DNA of 64,000 nt from DATKDF01 sp963752045. GTDB taxonomy: Bacteria; Acidobacteriota; Vicinamibacteria; Vicinamibacterales; SCN-69-37. Of this stretch, positions 50,375 through 57,982 are shown piece after piece. The stretch lies in assembly GCA_963752045.1 (NCBI GenBank), contig CAVVWN010000006.1, positions 50,903-114,902 of the forward strand, given 5' to 3'. The stretch's first letter is position 1. Every line of letters starts with the position of its first letter. Below the pieces are notes generated by a model that worked only from the letters and a program-made list of their open reading frames with translations, did not search any database and was not told the DNA's origin. The position numbers and the translations under genes were made by a program.

Positions 50375-52801
50375 ATGAACGAAGCGACACGCACAGGCAA
50401 CATCGACATCACGACGGAAGGCCGGCCGGCCTCCGGCTGGCTGGACCGCACGGCGGCGAAGCTCATCCGCACGCAGCTCTCGCGGATGACCGACGGGCAC
50501 CTCACCATCACCGACCCGTGGGGCAGGTGGCACTTCGGCCAGCCGTCCACGCTTGGCGCGCGCGTCGTCATTCACGCGACCAGCGTCTACCGGCGCGTGC
50601 TTGCCGGCGGCACGCTCGCGGCCGCCCGCGCCTATCGCGACGGCGAGTGGGAGGCCGACGACCCGGCGGCGGTGTGCAGGATCTTCGGGCGGAACGCCCA
50701 CCTCATCGAGAGCTTCGACGAAGGCTGGGCGCGCATCAGCCGGCCGTGGAACAAGCTGGTCAGGAAGCTCCGCGGCAACTCGCGGACCGGCAGCCGCCGG
50801 AACATCCGCGCGCACTACGACCTTGGCAACGACCTCTTCGGGCTGTTTCTCGACGACACGATGAACTACTCGTGCGGCATCTTCGAGCGGCCCGGCATGA
50901 CGATGCGCGAGGCGTCGGTCGCCAAGATGGATCGCGTCTGCCGCACGCTCGAGCTCTCGGCGTCGGACCATCTCGTCGAGATTGGCACCGGCTGGGGCGG
51001 CCTCGCGATGCACGCCGCACAGCACTACGGCTGCCGCGTGACGACGGCCACGGTGTCGAAGGCACAGCACACACTGGCCGTCGAGCGCGTTCGCGAGGCG
51101 GGCCTCGACGACCGCATCACCGTTCTGCTCTGCGACTACCGCGACCTCTCGGGCGAGTACGACAAGCTCGTGTCGATCGAGATGATCGAGGCGGTTGGCC
51201 ACGAGTACCTCGACGCGTATTTCGCCACGTGCGGCCGGCTGCTGAAGCCCGGCGGCCGCATGCTCGTCCAGGCCATCACCGTGCCCGACGAACACTACGA
51301 CAGGCACCGCCGCACGGTGGACTTCATCCAGCAGGACATCTTCCCCGGCAGCTGCATCCCGTCTATTGGCGCCATGCGTGAAGCGATGGCGCGCACGACC
51401 GACCTCGAGATGGTCGAGATCTTCGACATCACGCCTCACTACGCCGAGACGCTGCGGCGCTGGCGCGCGGCGTTCATGTCGAAGCTCGACGAGGTCCGCG
51501 CGCTCGGCCTGCCCGACGACTTCATCCGGATGTGGGAGTACTACCTGGCCTACACCGAAGCCGGCTTCGAGGAGCGCATGACCGGCGACGTCCAGATCCT
51601 GTTCCGGCATTCGGACCATGACCATCATGACCATATGGAGGGGCGGGCTTCAGCCCGCCCAGCGCCGGGCCGGCCGACACCGGCCCCTCCATCCGTCCGC
51701 CCGGGACACCGGAGGCTCCCGATGACCGAACGCCTTCTCTCGCTCGGTCTCGATCTCGTCGAACGCGGCTTCGTTCCCGACCGCATCGTGCGCCGCGCGA
51801 TTCGCGGCATCTGCAAGCGGCGGCTCCGCGAGCAGGCGGCCGCCGGCCCGGACGCGCAGGCGGCCTTCATCCGGAGCCTTGCCGAGTCGCCCATCGCGCT
51901 CGTGCCCGAGAAGGCGAACGAGCAGCACTACGAGGCGCCGGTCGAGCTCTTCGAACGCGCGCTCGGCCCGCACCTCAAGTACAGCTGCTGCTACTGGGAC
52001 GAGGCGACCGGCACGCTCGACGAGGCCGAGGCGCGCGCGCTCGCGATCACGTGCGAGCACGCCGACCTCCAGGACGGCCAGGACGTGCTCGAGCTCGGCT
52101 GCGGCTGGGGCTCGCTCACGCTGTGGATGGCGGCGCACTACCCGACGAGCCGCATCCTGGCCGTCTCGAACTCGCGCCTGCAGCGCGAGTTCATCGTAGG
52201 CCGAGCCGCGCGGCGCGGCCTCACCAACGTCGAGGTCGTCACGGCCGACATGAACGACTTCTCGACCGATCGCCGGTTCGACCGCGTCGTCTCGGTCGAG
52301 ATGTTCGAGCACATGCGCAACTACCCCCTGCTCTTCGAGCGGGTGGCCTCGTGGATGCGGCCCGACGCGAAGCTCTTCGTGCACGTCTTCTGCCACCGGC
52401 AGTACGCGTATCCGTACGAGACCGAAGGCGCCGGCAACTGGCTGGGCCGTCACTTCTTCAGCGGCGGCCTCATGCCGAGCGCGTCGCTGCTCGCTGAAAT
52501 CGCCTCGCCGCTCGAGGCCACCTCACAGTGGGAGTGGGACGGCACGCACTACGAGAAGACGGCCAACGCCTGGCTCGCGAACTTCGACCGGGCACGTGCG
52601 GAGCTTCTGCCCGTGTTCGAGCGCGCGTATGGCAGCAGCGACGCCGCGCGGTGGATTCAGCGGTGGCGAGTCTTCTTCATGGCCTGCGCCGAGCTCTGGG
52701 GCTACGCGGGCGGCCGCGAGTGGTTCGTCTCGCACCATCTCTTCGAGCCGCGAAGAACCGCCAGCGCGCGAGGCACGCGGGCGAAAGGCGAGGCGGCATG
52801 A
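50375..52801 (+). CDS. two fused cyclopropane-fatty-acid-synthase-like methyltransferases
   Basis: An uninterrupted 808-codon frame holding two complete SAM methyltransferases. Domain 1 (residues 1 to about 412) is a CFA synthase: RAHYDLGNDLFGLFLDDTMN, YSCGIFERPGMTMREA and SAM motif LVEIGTGWGGLAMHAAQHYG. Domain 2 (from Met450, ATG 51722) is a CFA-synthase-like protein with EQHYEAPVELFERALGPHLK, YSCCYWDE and SAM motif VLELGCGWGSLTLWMAAHYP. The linker (about 412-449) includes residues encoded by a 54-nt palindrome. ATG 51722 keeps its own GGAGG site, so the second protein may also be made separately, and the two were probably once separate genes. These enzymes methylate unsaturated acyl chains of membrane lipids. 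Confidence 0.85.
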   Translation: MNEATRTGNIDITTEGRPASGWLDRTAAKLIRTQLSRMTDGHLTITDPWGRWHFGQPSTLGARVVIHATSVYRRVLAGGTLAAARAYRDGEWEADDPAAVCRIFGRNAHLIESFDEGWARISRPWNKLVRKLRGNSRTGSRRNIRAHYDLGNDLFGLFLDDTMNYSCGIFERPGMTMREASVAKMDRVCRTLELSASDHLVEIGTGWGGLAMHAAQHYGCRVTTATVSKAQHTLAVERVREAGLDDRITVLLCDYRDLSGEYDKLVSIEMIEAVGHEYLDAYFATCGRLLKPGGRMLVQAITVPDEHYDRHRRTVDFIQQDIFPGSCIPSIGAMREAMARTTDLEMVEIFDITPHYAETLRRWRAAFMSKLDEVRALGLPDDFIRMWEYYLAYTEAGFEERMTGDVQILFRHSDHDHHDHMEGRASARPAPGRPTPAPPSVRPGHRRLPMTERLLSLGLDLVERGFVPDRIVRRAIRGICKRRLREQAAAGPDAQAAFIRSLAESPIALVPEKANEQHYEAPVELFERALGPHLKYSCCYWDEATGTLDEAEARALAITCEHADLQDGQDVLELGCGWGSLTLWMAAHYPTSRILAVSNSRLQREFIVGRAARRGLTNVEVVTADMNDFSTDRRFDRVVSVEMFEHMRNYPLLFERVASWMRPDAKLFVHVFCHRQYAYPYETEGAGNWLGRHFFSGGLMPSASLLAEIASPLEATSQWEWDGTHYEKTANAWLANFDRARAELLPVFERAYGSSDAARWIQRWRVFFMACAELWGYAGGREWFVSHHLFEPRRTASARGTRAKGEAA
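51637..51690. repeat. 54-nt two-hairpin palindrome inside a coding sequence (copy 1)
   Basis: The outer stem GGAGGGG (51637-51643) pairs with CCCCTCC (51684-51690); inside are hairpins GGGCGGGC/GCCCGCCC and GGGCCGG/CCGGCCC. It lies in the frame of the fused CFA-synthase-like gene, beginning at a third codon position, and is read as EGRASARPAPGRPTPAPP. A second copy of identical length is at 53041. Confidence 0.85.
51711..51724 (+). promoter_or_regulatory. internal ribosome binding site and ATG of the second CFA-like protein
   Basis: GGAGG (51711-51715) is followed after 6 nt by ATG (51722), where the second methyltransferase naturally begins (MTERLLSLGLDL). This is evidence that the downstream half can be translated on its own. 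Confidence 0.55.
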
Positions 52802-53751
52802 ACCAGGGGCCGTTCAAGATGGGCACCATCGCGCGTCTCAGCGGCTTCTCGCCCGAAGTGCTCCGCGCCTGGGAGCGTCGCTACGGATTCCTCGGCCCCG
52901 CGCGCGGGGCGGGCGGGCAGCGACTGTACGACGACGAGGACCTGCGGTTGCTCGTGAGAGTCAGGGAGCTTCTCGACGAGGGACGGTCCATCGGCGAGAT
53001 CGCTCAACTCGGCCGCGAGCGCCTGCTGCAGTCGACGAACGGCCGGGCGGGCTTCAGCCCGCCCGGCATCGGGCCGGCTGACGCCGGCCCCTCCGTCGGT
53101 CGCCAAACAACCCAGACGACGGCTTGGTGCGAACGCGTCGTCGACGCGGCAATCGCCATGGACTCGGCGACGCTCTCCTCGGCCCTCGATGAGGCGTTTG
53201 CCGCGGCCGGACCGGAGCGCACGATTCACGATGTCATCGAGGCCGCCGCGCGCCAGATTGGCGACCTCTGGCGGGCTGGCGCCTGCAGTGTCGCAAGCGA
53301 GCACCTCGCAAGCGACATCTTCACGCACCGTGTGCGCCGGATGTTCGAGGACGCCCAGCCGGCCGCGAAAGGCGCGCCGCGCATCGTGGCCGCCTGCTTT
53401 CCGGACGAGCACCATCAGCTCGGCCTGCTCATCCTCGCGTGGCACCTCGCGCGACGCGGGTTCCGCGTCGACTATCTCGGCCCGTCGTTCCCGCTCTCGA
53501 ACCTCGAGCAGGCGTGCGAGGCGGCGTCCCCGCACGCCGTGCTGCTCTCGGTCGCGCGCAAGGTCACCTACCGGCGGCACCGCGACGAACTCGCCGCGCT
53601 CGTCGCCCGCAGGTCGTTCCGCTGGCCGGTGTACGTGGGCGGCCAGGGCGCGGTGGAGGAAGACCACGGCGCGCGGCCCGGAGCGCATGTGTTCGACGCC
53701 GGCACCGACCTGGCTCGGGTGCTCGAGACGATCGCCGGCGTGCCGGCCTGA
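52798..53751 (+). CDS. CarH/LitR-type MerR regulator with B12 domain
   Basis: A 317-residue light-sensing repressor. The MerR winged helix is at residues 1-75 (MGTIARLSGFSPEVLRAWER). The cobalamin part carries the CarH photoreceptor signature W-x9-EH (Trp158 to Glu168-His169, in LWRAGACSVASEH), and the B12-binding E-x-H-x-x-G motif (Glu204, His206, Gly209 in DEHHQLG), ending with VYVGGQGAVEEDHG. CarH proteins bind DNA as adenosylcobalamin tetramers in the dark and fall apart in light. The linker between domains (residues 82-99) is encoded by a 54-nt palindrome. ATG overlaps the stop of the upstream gene. It presumably represses its own operon through 48268-48300. Confidence 0.9.
   Translation: MNQGPFKMGTIARLSGFSPEVLRAWERRYGFLGPARGAGGQRLYDDEDLRLLVRVRELLDEGRSIGEIAQLGRERLLQSTNGRAGFSPPGIGPADAGPSVGRQTTQTTAWCERVVDAAIAMDSATLSSALDEAFAAAGPERTIHDVIEAAARQIGDLWRAGACSVASEHLASDIFTHRVRRMFEDAQPAAKGAPRIVAACFPDEHHQLGLLILAWHLARRGFRVDYLGPSFPLSNLEQACEAASPHAVLLSVARKVTYRRHRDELAALVARRSFRWPVYVGGQGAVEEDHGARPGAHVFDAGTDLARVLETIAGVPA
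53041..53094. repeat. 54-nt two-hairpin palindrome inside a coding sequence (copy 2)
   Basis: It has the same design as the copy at 51637 and exactly the same length, 18 codons. Here it starts at codon position 1 and is read as GRAGFSPPGIGPADAGPS in the CarH-like protein, a different frame from copy 1. It sits precisely in the hinge between the DNA-binding and B12 domains. Confidence 0.85.
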
Positions 53752-53785
53752 AGGCGCGAGGCGCGGAGCCGCCCTTGAAACGGCC

Positions 53786-53990
53786 TGAGCGACGTACGGC
53801 GTGTGGCCGGTTTGCGGCCTCCGGGGAGCTGACGCTGACTGATCCGCGCGGATTGCGCACTGGCGCAGGTCGCGCCACTCCGCCATGGGCGGAGATTGGC
53901 GCCGCAATGCGCTTCTTGGCGTGGTTTCGCTGCGCCAGTCGCGTCACTCCCAGTCGGTCGCAAACCGGCCACACGCCCGCGCGTCGGTCG
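53786..53990. repeat. rod palindrome, GGGAGTGACGC type (inverted)
   Basis: The core stem GGCGTGTGGCCGGTTTGCGG (from 53798) pairs with the complementary CGCAAACCGGCCACACGCC ending at 53977. The reverse complement shows the shared rod core (GACTGGGAGTGACGCGACTG, then GCGCAGCGAAACC). No gene is seen in the gap 53752-54035. Confidence 0.75.
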
Positions 53991-54035
53991 CAGCCGGCGG
54001 CAAGGCGCCGACCCCGCACCCGTGGGAAACTGATT

Positions 54036-54268
54036 CCGGAAGCCACTTGGGTTGGCGTTCCGGAGCGACGTGGGAGCGGCACGATTCGCGGTAGCGCGAA
54101 GCCGCGCCGCAGGAAGGGCCGATTTCGAGGGCGACGTCCGAAAGGCCTGCGCAGTCTGCGCCGATTAGGACTCGCCCGACATGCGCCAGCGCGAAATCGG
54201 CCCGCACGGAGGCGACGGCTTCGAGTGCCGGCTCCCCGAGCCCGGAACGCCAACCCAAGTGGCTTCCG
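54036..54268. repeat. rod palindrome, CCGGAAG type (copy 3)
   Basis: A 233-nt near-copy of the elements at 41720 and 42301, about 12 kb away, with matched compensatory changes in its terminal arms (CCACTTGGGTTGG against CCAACCCAAGTGG). It occupies the place where a HigB toxin gene would be expected upstream of the HigA-like gene. Confidence 0.85.
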
Positions 54269-54287
54269 TTCCGATTCGAGGATGGCC

Positions 54288-54608
54288 ATGCCGAAGACGT
54301 CACGTGCGAGGACTATCACTGAAGAACCACGGTCGGTGCTCGACCTCGAACGGCCGCCAACGGCGCCGGGCGAGATGCTGCTGGAGGAGTTCCTGCGGCC
54401 GGCCGGCCTGACGCAGGTTGAGGCAGCGCGCCGGATGCGCATTCCGCTCAACCGCCTGAACGAGATCATCCGAGGCCGACGGGCAGTCACGGCCGACACG
54501 GCGATCCGCCTCGGCCAGCTTCTCGACGTCTCGCCGGAATTCTGGATGGGCCTGCAGGCGGACTGGGATCTCTGGCACGCCGCAAGGGTAGTGGGCCGGG
54601 CGGTGTAA
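54288..54608 (+). CDS. HigA-type addiction-module antitoxin (orphan)
   Basis: A 106-residue XRE-family protein of the HigA type: PTAPGEMLLEEFLRPAGLTQ, EAARRMRIPLNRLNEIIRGR (helix-turn-helix) and DTAIRLGQLLDVSPEFWMGL, ending with a VGRAV tail. HigA normally follows a HigB toxin gene, but upstream there is only rod DNA, so this copy lacks its partner. Start at ATG 54288 has GAGG seven bases upstream; ATG 54282 is also possible. Confidence 0.85.
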   Translation: MPKTSRARTITEEPRSVLDLERPPTAPGEMLLEEFLRPAGLTQVEAARRMRIPLNRLNEIIRGRRAVTADTAIRLGQLLDVSPEFWMGLQADWDLWHAARVVGRAV

Positions 54609-54617
54609 GAATTTCTT
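54607..54617. promoter_or_regulatory. small palindrome before the AbrB-type antitoxin
   Basis: AAGAATTTCTT, an 11-bp perfect palindrome (AAGAA-T-TTCTT), sits in the 11-bp gap between the HigA-like stop and the AbrB-type ATG at 54620. It could be an operator for either antitoxin, or a -10 region. Confidence 0.35.
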
Positions 54618-54619
54618 CT

Positions 54620-54892
54620 ATGAAGGCTGTCAAAGTCACGAGCAAGGGCCAGGTCACGATCCCGGTCGAGATCAGGGAGTCGCTCCGTATCGACGAAGAA
54701 AGCTATCTGGAGGTGATCCAGGCCGGCTCCGAAATACGGATGCGCAAGCTGCTGCCCGCACGGCCGCTCGGCAGCGAAGACCCGGTGTGGGATCTCGTCG
54801 GCGCCGGAGACAGCGGACGAAGTGACGTCTCGGCTGCCCACGACCGCCATCTGGCTGAGGGAGAGGTCGAACGGTGGCGAAGGCCCTCGTAG
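54620..54892 (+). CDS. AbrB/MazE-like (VapB-type) antitoxin
   Basis: A 90-residue protein with an N-terminal swapped-hairpin DNA-binding domain (KVTSKGQVTIPVEIRESLRI) and an acidic C-terminal tail for toxin binding. Such antitoxins pair with PIN-domain VapC toxins encoded just downstream. Here the downstream frame begins like a PIN gene but is cut off after about 20 codons by repeat DNA, so the antitoxin appears to have lost its toxin. Confidence 0.85.
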   Translation: MKAVKVTSKGQVTIPVEIRESLRIDEESYLEVIQAGSEIRMRKLLPARPLGSEDPVWDLVGAGDSGRSDVSAAHDRHLAEGEVERWRRPS

Positions 54893-54941
54893 ACCCGAGC
54901 GCCGTCTGCGCCTGCTCGACCGACGCGACGCCGATCATCAG
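54874..54941 (+). pseudogene. truncated VapC (PIN) remnant
   Basis: GTG at 54874 overlaps the antitoxin end and opens with AKALVDPSAVCA, which looks like the first strand of a PIN domain (normally ALVDTSV). After about 22 codons the sequence turns into the 217-bp repeat array and all later PIN motifs are missing. Only the start survives, so the call rests on short similarity plus position. Confidence 0.5.
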
Positions 54942-55540
54942 CCAGCGCGAAACCTGGCCGGAGGGAGTGCGGGATTGCCCGGGCCGTCTTCGCCCATTGC
55001 GAAGCGGCCCGGCAGCGAGAGCGCGCAATCCGCACGCACGGAGGCCGAGGTTTCGAGCGTCGCTCCCCGGAGGCCACAGGTGGCGCTACCACCTGAACCG
55101 ACGGGCCAGCTGCGGCTGGAGGGGCGGGTCGCGGCCGACTGGGAGCGACGCGAATGCGCCAGCGCGAAACCTGGCCGGAGGGAGTGCGGGATTGCCCGGG
55201 CCGTCTTCGCCCATCGCGAAGCGGCCCGGCAGCGAGAGCGCGCAATCCGCACGCACGGAGGCCGAGGTTTCGAGCGTCGCTCCCCGGAGGCCACAGGTGG
55301 CGCTACCACCTGAACCGACGGGCCAGCTGCGGCTGGAGGGGCGGGTCGCGGCCGACTGGGAGCGACGCGAATGCGCCAGCGCGAAACCTGGCCGGAGGGA
55401 GTGCGGGATTGCCCGGGCCGTCTTCGCCCATTGCGAAGCGGCCCGGCAGCGAGAGCGCGCAATCCGCACGGACGGAGGCCGAGGTTTCGAGCGTCGCTCC
55501 CCGGAGGCCGCGTCCCGCCCCTCCAGCCGCAGCTGGCGCC
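54941..55540. repeat. 217-bp tandem array of rod palindromes (about 2.7 units)
   Basis: Units start with GCCAGCGCGAAACCTGGCCG at 54941, 55158 and 55375 (period 217 bp) and are nearly identical; the third ends in an inverted copy of the spacer (GCCCCTCCAGCCGCAGCTGG). Each unit folds into a rod: GGGAGCGACGC/GCGTCGCTCCC, GAAACCTGGCC/GGCCGAGGTTTC, GTGCGGGATTGC/GCAATCCGCAC and an apical CCGGGCCG/CGGCCCGG hairpin. It runs up to the stop codon of the M20 peptidase gene. Confidence 0.9.
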
Positions 55541-55542
55541 GT

Positions 55543-56919
55543 CTACTGTCCGCCGAGCTTCGAGATCTCCTGGTACAGAATCGCCGTCGACACGATGCCG
55601 TTGTGGAAGTTGCCGAGGTCGAGCCGTTCGTTCGGCGCGTGCGCGTTCTCGTCGGGCAGTCCGATGCCGAAGAGCACGGCCGGGATCTTCAGCTCCTCCT
55701 GGAACGTCGACACGACCGGAATCGACCCGCCCTCGCGGCAGAACACCGGCGCCTTGCCGAAGCCCTGCTCGATGGCGCGGCCGGCGGCCTGCACGTACGG
55801 GTTGTCGTAGGAGGTGATCCACGGGTTGCCGCCGTGGATGTTCGTCACCTTCACCTCGACGGTTCGCGGCGCCACCTTCTTCATGTACGCCTCGAAGAGC
55901 TCCGCAATCTTCTCCGGCTTCTGATCCGGCACGAGGCGCATGCTCACCTTCGCCATCGCCACGGCCGGCAGCACGGTCTTCGCGCCCTCGCCCGTGAACC
56001 CGCTCAGCAGTCCGTTCACTTCGAACGTCGGCCGCGCCCACAGCCGCTCGAGCGTCGAATACCCCGACTCGCCAAACAGCTTCGGCGCGCCCACGTCCTT
56101 CTTGAAGCGCCGCTCGTTGAACGGCAGCGCCTTCCACGCGTTCCGCTCTTCGTCGGACAGCGGCCGCACGTCGTCGTAGAACCCCGGAATCTTCACACGC
56201 CCGCCGCGGTCCTTCATCTGCGCCAGCATCTGCGCGAGCACCATGGCCGGGTTGGCCAGCGCGCCGCCGAACTGGCCGGAGTGCAGGTCGCCCTTCGAGC
56301 CGCGGACGTCGATCTGGAAGTACGAGATGCCGCGCAGCGAGTAGCAGATCGACGGCACGCCGTGGTCGAACATCGACGTGTCGGAGATGACGACGACGTC
56401 GGCTTTGAGGAGGTCGCGGTTCTTGCGGATGAACTCCTCGAGGTTGGTGGAGCCCACTTCCTCCTCGCCCTCGATGACCATCTTGATGTTCACCGGCAGC
56501 CGGCCGGCCTTGCGGAAGTAGGCCTCGATGGCCTTGAAGTGCATGAACACCTGGCCCTTGTCGTCGGCCGAGCCGCGCGCGTAGAGCTCGCCGTCGCGCA
56601 CCGTGGCCTCGAAGGGCGGCGACTCCCACAGGTCGAGCGGGTCCACCGGCTGCACGTCGTAGTGGCCGTAGAACAGGATCGTGGGCGCGCCCTGCGCCTG
56701 CATCCACTCGCCGTAGACGATGGGGTTGCCGGCCGTTTCGACGAGGCGGACCTCCTCGAGCCCCACCCGGCGCATCTCGGCCGCCGTCCAGTCGGCACAC
56801 GCGCGCACGTCTCCCGCATGCTCGGGCAGCGCGCTGATGGATGGAATCGCCAGGTACTCCTTCAGCTCCTCGACGTAGCGGTCGCGGCTGGTCTGGATGA
56901 AATCGATGACGGACAGCAT
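55543..56919 (-). CDS. M20 family dipeptidase
   Basis: A 458-residue zinc dipeptidase of the M20 (CNDP/DapE-like) family. Metal and catalytic residues: FYGHYDVQPVDP (His and catalytic Asp near residue 87), YARGSADDKGQVF (bridging Asp near 117), EGEEEVGSTN (general base Glu and metal Glu near 152), SDTSMFD near 180 and a final His in LPDENAHAPNERL near 430. The dimerisation lid (about residues 200-330) is present. It probably cleaves dipeptides in the cytoplasm. Start at 56919 has GAGAGG seven bases upstream; no signal peptide. Confidence 0.93.
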   Translation of the reverse strand: MLSVIDFIQTSRDRYVEELKEYLAIPSISALPEHAGDVRACADWTAAEMRRVGLEEVRLVETAGNPIVYGEWMQAQGAPTILFYGHYDVQPVDPLDLWESPPFEATVRDGELYARGSADDKGQVFMHFKAIEAYFRKAGRLPVNIKMVIEGEEEVGSTNLEEFIRKNRDLLKADVVVISDTSMFDHGVPSICYSLRGISYFQIDVRGSKGDLHSGQFGGALANPAMVLAQMLAQMKDRGGRVKIPGFYDDVRPLSDEERNAWKALPFNERRFKKDVGAPKLFGESGYSTLERLWARPTFEVNGLLSGFTGEGAKTVLPAVAMAKVSMRLVPDQKPEKIAELFEAYMKKVAPRTVEVKVTNIHGGNPWITSYDNPYVQAAGRAIEQGFGKAPVFCREGGSIPVVSTFQEELKIPAVLFGIGLPDENAHAPNERLDLGNFHNGIVSTAILYQEISKLGGQ

Positions 56920-56936
56920 AAAAACCTCTCGAGTGT

Positions 56937-57000
56937 GAATCTGGGATCTGGGATCTGGAATCTCAGGGCATCTGGGATCTGGAATCTGACAATCTGAGAT
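56937..57000. repeat. GATCTGG heptamer tract (site 7)
   Basis: Seven to eight imperfect units directly upstream of the M20 start. The rest of the gap to 57147 shows no gene. Confidence 0.65.
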
Positions 57001-57147
57001 CCCCGAGCGCTGCGATCCAGCACGGACCTGCTTCGGTAATCTTAGCCCGAAGCACCCGCGGAGATGGCGCGAATCGGCGCCCGAGCGGTCATCGTCGAGG
57101 GGCTCCGGGGGCTGGCCCTCGCGGCGTCTCAGCACAGGCGCGCCCGT

Positions 57148-57371
57148 CGGGCCGTTGGAGTGACGTCCCGCGGTCGACTCGGAGGGCCGCGATAGCGACA
57201 GCGTGAAACCGCCGCAGCAGGGAGCGCAGCGGTTCGAGCGTCGTCCCGTGAGTGCGAGCCAGCGGCCTTCGGGGCGACGCGATGGGCGACAGAGCGAACC
57301 GCGCGCGGACGGAGCGAGCGGTTTCGAGCGGCCGCTCCGCGGAGACCGCGGGGCGTCACTTCAACGGCCCG
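57148..57371. repeat. rod palindrome, GACTCGGAGGG type (copy 2)
   Basis: The outer stem pairs CGGGCCGTTGGAGTGACG (from 57148) with the matching end at 57371; inner stems include CGGAGGGCCGC/GCGGCCGCTCCG, GAAACCGC/GCGGTTTC and GCGGTTCG/CGAACCGC. The reverse complement of 41409-41637 is its homologue. A CCGGCGGGCACGACAG-type repeat (three units of about 29 bp, 57371-57449) follows. Confidence 0.8.
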
Positions 57372-57444
57372 CCGGGCACGACAGCCTCACCCGCGGCCCG
57401 GCGGGCACGACAGATTCACCCGCGGTCCGGCGGGCGCGGCGGAT

Positions 57445-57981
57445 TCACCCCTCGAGCCCTTTCCTCGCCTCCAGGTGCTCTCGATAGGAGGCGCGCAGAC
57501 GCGACAGGTCCGCCTGCTCCACCTTCAGCTCGCGGGCGACGCGCGCGATCTCGTCGGCTTCGGCGTTGAGGATGCGCTTGTCGGCCGCGGCAACCGCAAA
57601 CAGGCAGTCGACAATGGCAACCTTCTCCTCGTAGCTCGCCACACGGGAAAGCTCGCGGGTCACGAGAAAGTCGTCCGTGCCTCCGAAGAGCCGCTGCTGG
57701 GTCTTCGCCATCTGGACCACGAGCACGGCCTGCTCGGGCGCCAGGTGTCCCTTTTCGCGCACCAGGCGCTCCATGGTCGTCACTTCGTCGTCGGTCACCT
57801 CGTGATCGGCGCCGGCAATGCGGCTCAGAATGAACGCGAACGCGGCGACGAAGTGCGCCCGATCGGGCTCGAGCCGGTCGAGCTCGCCGGCAATGCGGCG
57901 AATGGTGTCGCTGTCAGTCGGCGCGCTGTCGGGCTTGAAACCGAGGAAACGAGAGGATGGAGGACATGGTACGAAGATCAT
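57445..57981 (-). CDS. TerB-like tellurite-resistance-domain protein
   Basis: A 178-residue helical protein of the TerB/DjlA-like fold: AHFVAAFAFILSRIAGADHE near residue 40, VTDDEVTTMERLVREKGHLA near 60, VAIVDCLFAVAAADKRILNA near 135, then EADEIARVARELKVEQADLS. The acidic pairs likely bind metal. The first dozen codons of the frame (MIFVPCPPSSRF) are atypical; the other frame reads MSSILSF and would join LGFKPDS if one base were removed near 57950, so the true start may be ATG 57968 with a frameshift. Function in this family is not settled. Confidence 0.75.
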   Translation of the reverse strand: MIFVPCPPSSRFLGFKPDSAPTDSDTIRRIAGELDRLEPDRAHFVAAFAFILSRIAGADHEVTDDEVTTMERLVREKGHLAPEQAVLVVQMAKTQQRLFGGTDDFLVTRELSRVASYEEKVAIVDCLFAVAAADKRILNAEADEIARVARELKVEQADLSRLRASYREHLEARKGLEG

Positions 57982-57982
57982 A

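Noticed and set aside
54941..55540. CRISPR or IS-derived tandem structure
   Set aside because: The 217-bp units are whole palindromes with near-identical internal sequence, not repeat-spacer units, and no transposase frame is present.
57445..57981. Definite frameshift at the start of the TerB-like gene
   Set aside because: The MSSILSF start in the alternative frame is attractive, but no family alignment was available to prove it; kept only as a note.
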